DNA of 8,518 nucleotides, taken from contig JASIKQ010000240.1 of the NCBI GenBank assembly GCA_030049565.1, forward strand, positions 1 through 8,518, written 5' to 3'. The DNA is from Candidatus Sulfotelmatobacter sp. Its GTDB lineage: Bacteria > Acidobacteriota > Terriglobia > Terriglobales > Acidobacteriaceae. The translations under genes were made by a program, and so were the position numbers. Under the pieces are notes generated by a model. It was given only the letters and a program-made list of their open reading frames with translations. It was not told where the DNA came from and made no database searches. How positions within the stretch are numbered: the stretch's first letter is position 1; every line of letters begins with the position of its first letter. This document shows, piece after piece, positions 4,636 through 8,518 of the stretch.

Positions 4636-7182
4636 ATGCTCAACCAAACCGTCTCGCACTACCGGATTGTTGAGAAGCTCGGCGGGGGCGGCATGGGCGT
4701 TGTCTACAAGGCCGAGGACATCAAACTCCACCGCTTCGTCGCCCTGAAGTTTCTGCCCGACGCCGTGGCCAAAGACCCGCAGGCCCTGGCCCGGTTTCAG
4801 CGCGAGGCGCAGGCGGCCTCTGCGCTGAACCATCCCAATATCTGCACGATCTACGAAATTGACGAGCATGAAGGTCAAGCCTTCATTGCCATGGAATACC
4901 TGTATGGCGTGACCCTCAAGCACGCCATCGGCGGACGGCCGCTCGACCTCGACACCTTGCTCACGGTGGCGACCGAAATCGCCGATGCGCTCGATGCCGC
5001 CCACTCTGAAGGCATTGTTCATCGCGACATCAAGCCGGCCAACATTTTTCTCACCAAGCGCGGCCACGCCAAGATTCTCGACTTCGGCCTGGCAAAGGTT
5101 ACAGCTCAGGCAAGTTCTCCGACGAATCCTGCAGCGGCCAACATGCAGACCATGGATGACCCCAACCTGACCAGTCCCGGCACCATGGTTGGCACCGTCG
5201 CCTACATGTCGCCGGAGCAAGTCCGCGCGCGCGAACTGGACTCGCGCACCGACCTGTTTTCCTTCGGCGCCGTACTCTATGAGATGGCTACCGGCGACGT
5301 GCCCTTCCACGGCGAAAGCTCCGCGGTAATCTGCGAAGCCATCATGAACCGCGCCCCGGTGCCGGCTCTACGGCTGAACCACGAGATCCCTCCTCGATTG
5401 GAAGACATCATCAGCAAGGCGCTAGAAAAAGACCGGAACCTGCGCTACCAGCATGCGTCCGAAATGCGCAGCGATTTGCAGCGCCTCAAGCGGGATACGG
5501 ACACCGGCCGGACGCCGTCACCTGTGGCGAGCGCGAGCGAGCCAGCAAGCGTTGCCAGTGAATTGCCGATGGCGAGCTCGAGCAGCCCTGCTCCGCTGAG
5601 TGCCCCCAGCGGCATTGCAGCAGCCTCGTCCGCGAGCGCGAGCCACATTAGCGGAGCGATGGCAGCGCAGGCCCAGAGACACGCGTACACAAAAGTTGCG
5701 GCCATCGTTGGCGTGCTGGCCGTGATCGCGCTGGCGGTCTACTTCTGGCAATCAAAACGCGCAGCCACGCCCGGTTTCAAGTCAACCGGTCCGACGACGG
5801 TTGCGATTCTTCCCTTCCAGAACATGGGTCCTGACAAGAGCATCGATTACCTTGGCCTTGCCCTGCCCGACGAGATCGCAACCGCGCTGAGCTATGTGCA
5901 CTCCTTATCGATCCGCCCATTCGCAACCACCAGCAAATACTCAGGCCCAAGCATCGACGTGCAACAGGCAGGAAATGAAATGCATGTCAGCAACGTGGTG
6001 ACCGGGCATTATTTGAAAGAAGGCGATCATCTGCAGATCACGCTGGAGGCCGTGGACGTTGCTAACAACCGTACGCTGTGGCGCGACACAATGTCGGCGT
6101 CGGCGCCTGACATGATTGCCATGCGCAGCCAGATCGATGCCAAAGTTCGCCAAGGATTGGTTCCGGCGCTGGGCGTGGCCACCGCATCCGGCGAGAGCGG
6201 AACGCGCCCCAAGAACGAAGAAGCCTACGATCTCTACCTGCGCAGTCTTGCCATCCCGCACGACCCCGCACCGAATAAAGAGGCCATCATCATGCTGGAG
6301 CGCGCCGTCGGCCTCGATCCAACCTACGCGGCCGCGTGGACAAAACTGGGACATCGCTATTACTACGACTCGCAATACTCCGACGGCGGCGAGGCTATGT
6401 TCCAAAAGTCAAATGCAGCCCTCGAAAAGGCCGTGGCCCTGGACCCCAACCTCGGAGAAGCGGCGAGCTTGCTCTCCACCAATCACGTAGAACGCGGCGA
6501 TTTGCTTAAGGCGTATCAGGACGCTCATGATTTCGTGAAGCGCCAGCCGGGCAACGCCATGGGCCATTTTGCAGTAGGGTATGTTCTGCGCTACGCCGGC
6601 CTGCTCGACGAATCGGCGCACGAGTGCGAAACCGCGCTTTCGCTCGACCCTGGCAACTACATGTTTCGCTCCTGCTCGTTTGCTTTCCTGGAGATGGGTA
6701 ACCATGAGCGGGGTAGAGATTTCCTGCGCCTGGACGCAGGCTCAGACTGGGTAACTGGGAACACGGTGCGCTTCCTGATGAGCGAGGGCAAACTGGAAGA
6801 AGCACGAGAGGCGCTTAAGGAAACAACCCCGCGCTATCGTAGGGCGTTTTACACCGCATGCCTGGCGCGATCATCGCCGGCACAGCCGCCCTCGACAGAA
6901 GAGAACCAGGAACTGCTAAAGATCGAGCCAATGCTGCTGAGCAATCCTGATTCCGAGAACAGATTCTGGGCTGCCTCGGACCTCGCCTTTTGCGGCGAAA
7001 AGGATTCCGCTTTGCGCCTTCTCAAGAGTGCCATCGAGGGACACTATTGCGCGTATCTGGCGATGCAGAAATTTCCCATGCTCGCTCCCCTGCGCAGCTC
7101 TCCCGAGTACACTCAGTTGCTGGCGGCGGCAAAACAGTGTCGGGACAATTTTGTCGCGCAGAAGGAGCAGCTCTCCCACTAG
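4636..7182 (+). CDS. Transmembrane Ser/Thr protein kinase with TolB-like and TPR domains
   Basis: An 848-residue Hanks-type (PknB-like) kinase with a probable extracytoplasmic sensor half. The kinase domain (about 9-285) has the glycine loop [13 protein letters not shown] (16-28), catalytic Lys38 in VALK, Glu57 of helix [10 protein letters not shown] with catalytic Asp131, DFG at 149-151 and [10 protein letters not shown] at 186-195, so it should be active. The activation loop is rich in Ser and Thr. A Ser/Ala/Pro linker (about 290-345) leads to one membrane helix (about 352-371). A TolB-like N-terminal type domain (about 387-510, beginning [12 protein letters not shown]) and TPR-like helical repeats (about 525-735) follow, probably in the periplasm. 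Substrates are unknown. ATG 4636 is preferred over TTG 4630, which lies inside the expected promoter discriminator. The common acidobacterial opening [19 protein letters not shown] also begins here. It is transcribed divergently from the efflux adaptor. Confidence 0.93.
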   Translation: MLNQTVSHYRIVEKLGGGGMGVVYKAEDIKLHRFVALKFLPDAVAKDPQALARFQREAQAASALNHPNICTIYEIDEHEGQAFIAMEYLYGVTLKHAIGGRPLDLDTLLTVATEIADALDAAHSEGIVHRDIKPANIFLTKRGHAKILDFGLAKVTAQASSPTNPAAANMQTMDDPNLTSPGTMVGTVAYMSPEQVRARELDSRTDLFSFGAVLYEMATGDVPFHGESSAVICEAIMNRAPVPALRLNHEIPPRLEDIISKALEKDRNLRYQHASEMRSDLQRLKRDTDTGRTPSPVASASEPASVASELPMASSSSPAPLSAPSGIAAASSASASHISGAMAAQAQRHAYTKVAAIVGVLAVIALAVYFWQSKRAATPGFKSTGPTTVAILPFQNMGPDKSIDYLGLALPDEIATALSYVHSLSIRPFATTSKYSGPSIDVQQAGNEMHVSNVVTGHYLKEGDHLQITLEAVDVANNRTLWRDTMSASAPDMIAMRSQIDAKVRQGLVPALGVATASGESGTRPKNEEAYDLYLRSLAIPHDPAPNKEAIIMLERAVGLDPTYAAAWTKLGHRYYYDSQYSDGGEAMFQKSNAALEKAVALDPNLGEAASLLSTNHVERGDLLKAYQDAHDFVKRQPGNAMGHFAVGYVLRYAGLLDESAHECETALSLDPGNYMFRSCSFAFLEMGNHERGRDFLRLDAGSDWVTGNTVRFLMSEGKLEEAREALKETTPRYRRAFYTACLARSSPAQPPSTEENQELLKIEPMLLSNPDSENRFWAASDLAFCGEKDSALRLLKSAIEGHYCAYLAMQKFPMLAPLRSSPEYTQLLAAAKQCRDNFVAQKEQLSH

Positions 7183-7190
7183 AGAGAACG

Positions 7191-7239
7191 TTCCGGCGTG
7201 AAACTGATTTTCCTGACGCGAAACTGAATTCCGTGGCGC
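7191..7239 (+). repeat. Degenerate 20-bp tandem repeat upstream of lpxB
   Basis: GAAACTGA occurs at 7200-7207 and again at 7220-7227, exactly 20 bp apart. Each copy follows a related TTCC-x-GxCG segment (7191-7198, 7210-7219), and a third such segment lies at 7229-7239. This gives about two and a half degenerate copies between the kinase stop and the lpxB start. A 20-bp period is close to two helical turns, which would suit paired protein sites. No function is known. Confidence 0.35.
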
Positions 7240-7256
7240 GGGCACTCCTGCCCGCG
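7237..7256. repeat. GC-rich hairpin, REP-like, between kinase and lpxB
   Basis: CGCGGGCA (7237-7244) pairs exactly with TGCCCGCG (7249-7256) around a CTCC loop. There is no following T-run, so it is a poor intrinsic terminator. With the hairpins at 632-650 and 8443-8462 it suggests a family of small GC-rich palindromes in this genome. It lies 23 bp before the lpxB start and may affect kinase read-through or lpxB translation. Confidence 0.5.
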
Positions 7257-7279
7257 ACTTCAACCCTTACAATGGCAGC

Positions 7280-8518
7280 GTGCGGATATTGATCTCGGCC
7301 GGTGAGGCCTCAGGAGAAATGTACGGCGCGCAGTTGATGGAGGCGCTGCGCCGGGCTTCCTCGCTGAAAAGCTCTACAACTCATGTGGGGATAACCGCCC
7401 AAGCCTGCCCTGAGCGACCCGGAACGGAGAGACGGGGAGTCGAATGGGGCCGTCTGGCCGACTCGAAGAGTCGGCTCGAATTTTTCGGCGTCGGCGGCGG
7501 GCGCATGCGCGCCGCGGGATGCGAGACCATCGTTGACACGAAAGACCTCTCCGTTGTCGGCATCACCGAGATTTTCAGCCATCTCCCGAACATCTACGGA
7601 CTCTTTCATAAGCTCATTGCCGAAGCCGACAAGCATAAGCCGGATCTCGCCATCGTGATCGATTCCCCGGCCTTCAATTGGCGCGTGGCGCGGGAGATGA
7701 AAAAGCGTGGCGTGCCTACCGTTTATTATGTCGCGCCGCAATTCTGGGCGTGGCGGCAAGGACGCGTCAAGCTCCTGCGCAAGTATGTCGACAAAGCGCT
7801 GGTGATTTTTCCGTTCGAAGAAAACTTCTATCGCGAGCGCGGAGTGGATGCGACATTTGTTGGCCATCCTCTCGCGGAATTGCCTGCCCCTACGATTTCA
7901 CGCAGCGATTATGCGGCACAAAACGGCCTCGATGCTGCGAAACACTGGATCACCCTCATGCCCGGCAGCCGTGTGAAAGAAGTCCGCATGAATCTGCCCG
8001 CTATTCTCGAGGCCGCGGCTCAGTTGGGAAACGAGCATGAATTTGTTCTGCCGGTAGCGCCCACTCTCGATCGCAGTTTCTTGCGGAGATTGATCGGCAG
8101 CTGTAAGGTCATCCTCGTCCCCGAATCCCTTCCTGCTCTCTATCACTCGCGCACGGGCATCATCGCCAGCGGCACCGCGACAGTCGAAGCCGCGATGATG
8201 GACACACCATTTGTAATGATCTACCGTGTCTCGCCGCTCACTTATCTTCTGGGCAAGCCTCGAATCAAGGTGCCAAGATTCGCAATGGTGAACCTGATTG
8301 CTGGAGAAGAAATCGTTCCGGAGTTGGTGCAGCAGGAATTTACGGCACCAAACGTCGTCGCACACGTCAGACAAATTCTTCCCGATGGTGCGGCACGCGA
8401 CCGCATGTTAGTGGGGCTGCGCCGCGTGAAATCGCTGCTGCGCGCTCCCGCAAGCGGGAGCGAACACAGCTCGCCACAGCATCCCGCCGAGCGCGCTGCG
8501 CAAATCATTCTTGAACTT
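7280..8518 (+). CDS. lpxB: Lipid-A-disaccharide synthase, 3' end beyond window
   Basis: LpxB is a GT19 glycosyltransferase at the inner membrane. It joins UDP-2,3-diacylglucosamine and lipid X to make the lipid A disaccharide. 413 codons are visible and the frame is open at the edge. Motifs in order: RILISAGEASGEMYGAQLM (2-20); EFFGVGGGRMRAAGC (67-81); DLSVVGITEI (89-98); IDSPAFN (127-133, with the Asp matching E. coli Asp98); YYVAPQFWAWR (149-159); FVGHPLAE (193-200); LMPGSRVKEV (226-235); IASGTATVE (295-303); and VNLIAGEEIVPEL (337-349). GTG 7280 is the only suitable start: the nearby ATG at 7272 is out of frame, and no strong ribosome site is seen. Two features are odd. About 33-35 extra residues sit between LRRASS and LEFFG, where the family has a short loop. 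A palindrome-encoded APASGSEHSSPQHPAE segment lies near the C-terminus. Both keep the frame, so the gene is probably functional. Confidence 0.93.
   Translation, partial: MRILISAGEASGEMYGAQLMEALRRASSLKSSTTHVGITAQACPERPGTERRGVEWGRLADSKSRLEFFGVGGGRMRAAGCETIVDTKDLSVVGITEIFSHLPNIYGLFHKLIAEADKHKPDLAIVIDSPAFNWRVAREMKKRGVPTVYYVAPQFWAWRQGRVKLLRKYVDKALVIFPFEENFYRERGVDATFVGHPLAELPAPTISRSDYAAQNGLDAAKHWITLMPGSRVKEVRMNLPAILEAAAQLGNEHEFVLPVAPTLDRSFLRRLIGSCKVILVPESLPALYHSRTGIIASGTATVEAAMMDTPFVMIYRVSPLTYLLGKPRIKVPRFAMVNLIAGEEIVPELVQQEFTAPNVVAHVRQILPDGAARDRMLVGLRRVKSLLRAPASGSEHSSPQHPAERAAQIILEL
7361..7475 (+). repeat. In-frame repeat-derived insertion within lpxB
   Basis: This segment encodes LpxB residues of about 28-65, absent from typical LpxB. 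It holds the two halves of a common interspersed repeat, from memory CCCTGAGCGA then AGTCGAAGGG. Here they are CCCTGAGCGA (7408-7417) and AGTCGAATGGG (7438-7448), separated by 20 bp. The translation ACPERPGTERRGVEWG (7403-7450) resembles the ACPERSRRVEG peptide such repeats often encode. The right part carries a perfect hairpin (7458-7474). The boundaries are estimated from where LpxB homology stops and resumes. Confidence 0.6.
7458..7485 (+). other. Terminator-like hairpin inside lpxB
   Basis: CCGACTC (7458-7464) and GAGTCGG (7468-7474) pair perfectly around a GAA loop. Six bases (CTCGAA) then precede TTTTT (7481-7485). The shape is like an intrinsic terminator but lies within an open lpxB frame, at the right end of the inserted segment. 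The gap between stem and T-run weakens it, so efficient termination is doubtful. Confidence 0.35.
8443..8462. repeat. GC palindrome within the 3' part of lpxB
   Basis: CGCTCCCGC (8443-8451), AA, GCGGGAGCG (8454-8462) is a near-perfect 20-bp palindrome with 9-bp arms. It encodes the start of the APASGSEHSSPQ segment, which replaces the short linker expected before the C-terminal ERAAQIILEL helix. It is the third small GC-rich palindrome in the window and the second insertion-like segment in lpxB. Confidence 0.55.

Noticed and set aside
7272..7292. A seven-codon ORF (MAACGY) overlapping the lpxB start, a possible leader peptide.
   Set aside because: No ribosome site and no regulatory codon run. 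It is the tail of a longer shadow frame.
7310..8374. Minus-strand ORFs and a plus-strand ORF (7678-8040) within the lpxB region.
   Set aside because: The lpxB frame shows conserved motifs from 7280 to the window end with no stop. The other frames are shadows.

Overview
The window looks like a chromosomal segment from a Gram-negative soil bacterium, most likely an acidobacterium (Acidobacteriota, Terriglobia-like). This is inferred from gene style, not from a marker gene. The signs are a membrane Ser/Thr kinase fused to TolB-like and TPR domains, an LpxB beginning with a GEASGE-type motif, a GSGD-repeat DUF4097 protein, roughly 58-60% GC, and small GC-rich palindromes and interspersed repeats. 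LpxB implies an outer membrane with lipid A. No tRNA, rRNA, CRISPR array, transposase, integrase or phage gene is visible.

Layout. A small exported cytochrome c (8-457, +) is followed by a 198-bp gap with inverted repeats and then a cyclopropane-fatty-acid-synthase-like methyltransferase (656-1909, +). That gene converges on a DUF4097 beta-repeat exported protein (2010-2942, -). Upstream of DUF4097 on the same strand, across a 172-bp gap holding an interspersed repeat and a bulged hairpin, is a membrane-fusion (HlyD/RND-type) efflux adaptor (3115-4329, -). A 306-bp divergent intergenic region separates the adaptor from a Ser/Thr kinase-TM-TolB-like-TPR protein (4636-7182, +). The last gene, lpxB (lipid A disaccharide synthase), runs off the right edge (7280-8518, +).

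How the genes fit together. Every product acts at or on the cell envelope: periplasmic electron transfer, phospholipid acyl-chain methylation, an exported beta-repeat protein, an efflux adaptor, a transmembrane kinase and lipid A synthesis. Strand switches and gaps suggest four or five separate transcription units, not one operon, so a shared pathway is not demonstrated.

The points most worth attention are: (i) lpxB carries an in-frame insertion of about 33-35 codons that contains a split copy of a common interspersed repeat, plus a second small palindromic insertion near its C-terminus; (ii) the CFA-like enzyme lacks two of the five residues known to hold the catalytic bicarbonate; (iii) a hairpin lies between the likely Shine-Dalgarno and the start codon of that gene; (iv) the kinase has a sigma70-like promoter placed so that its mRNA would be leaderless. 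I found no convincing evidence of an entirely new multi-gene system.
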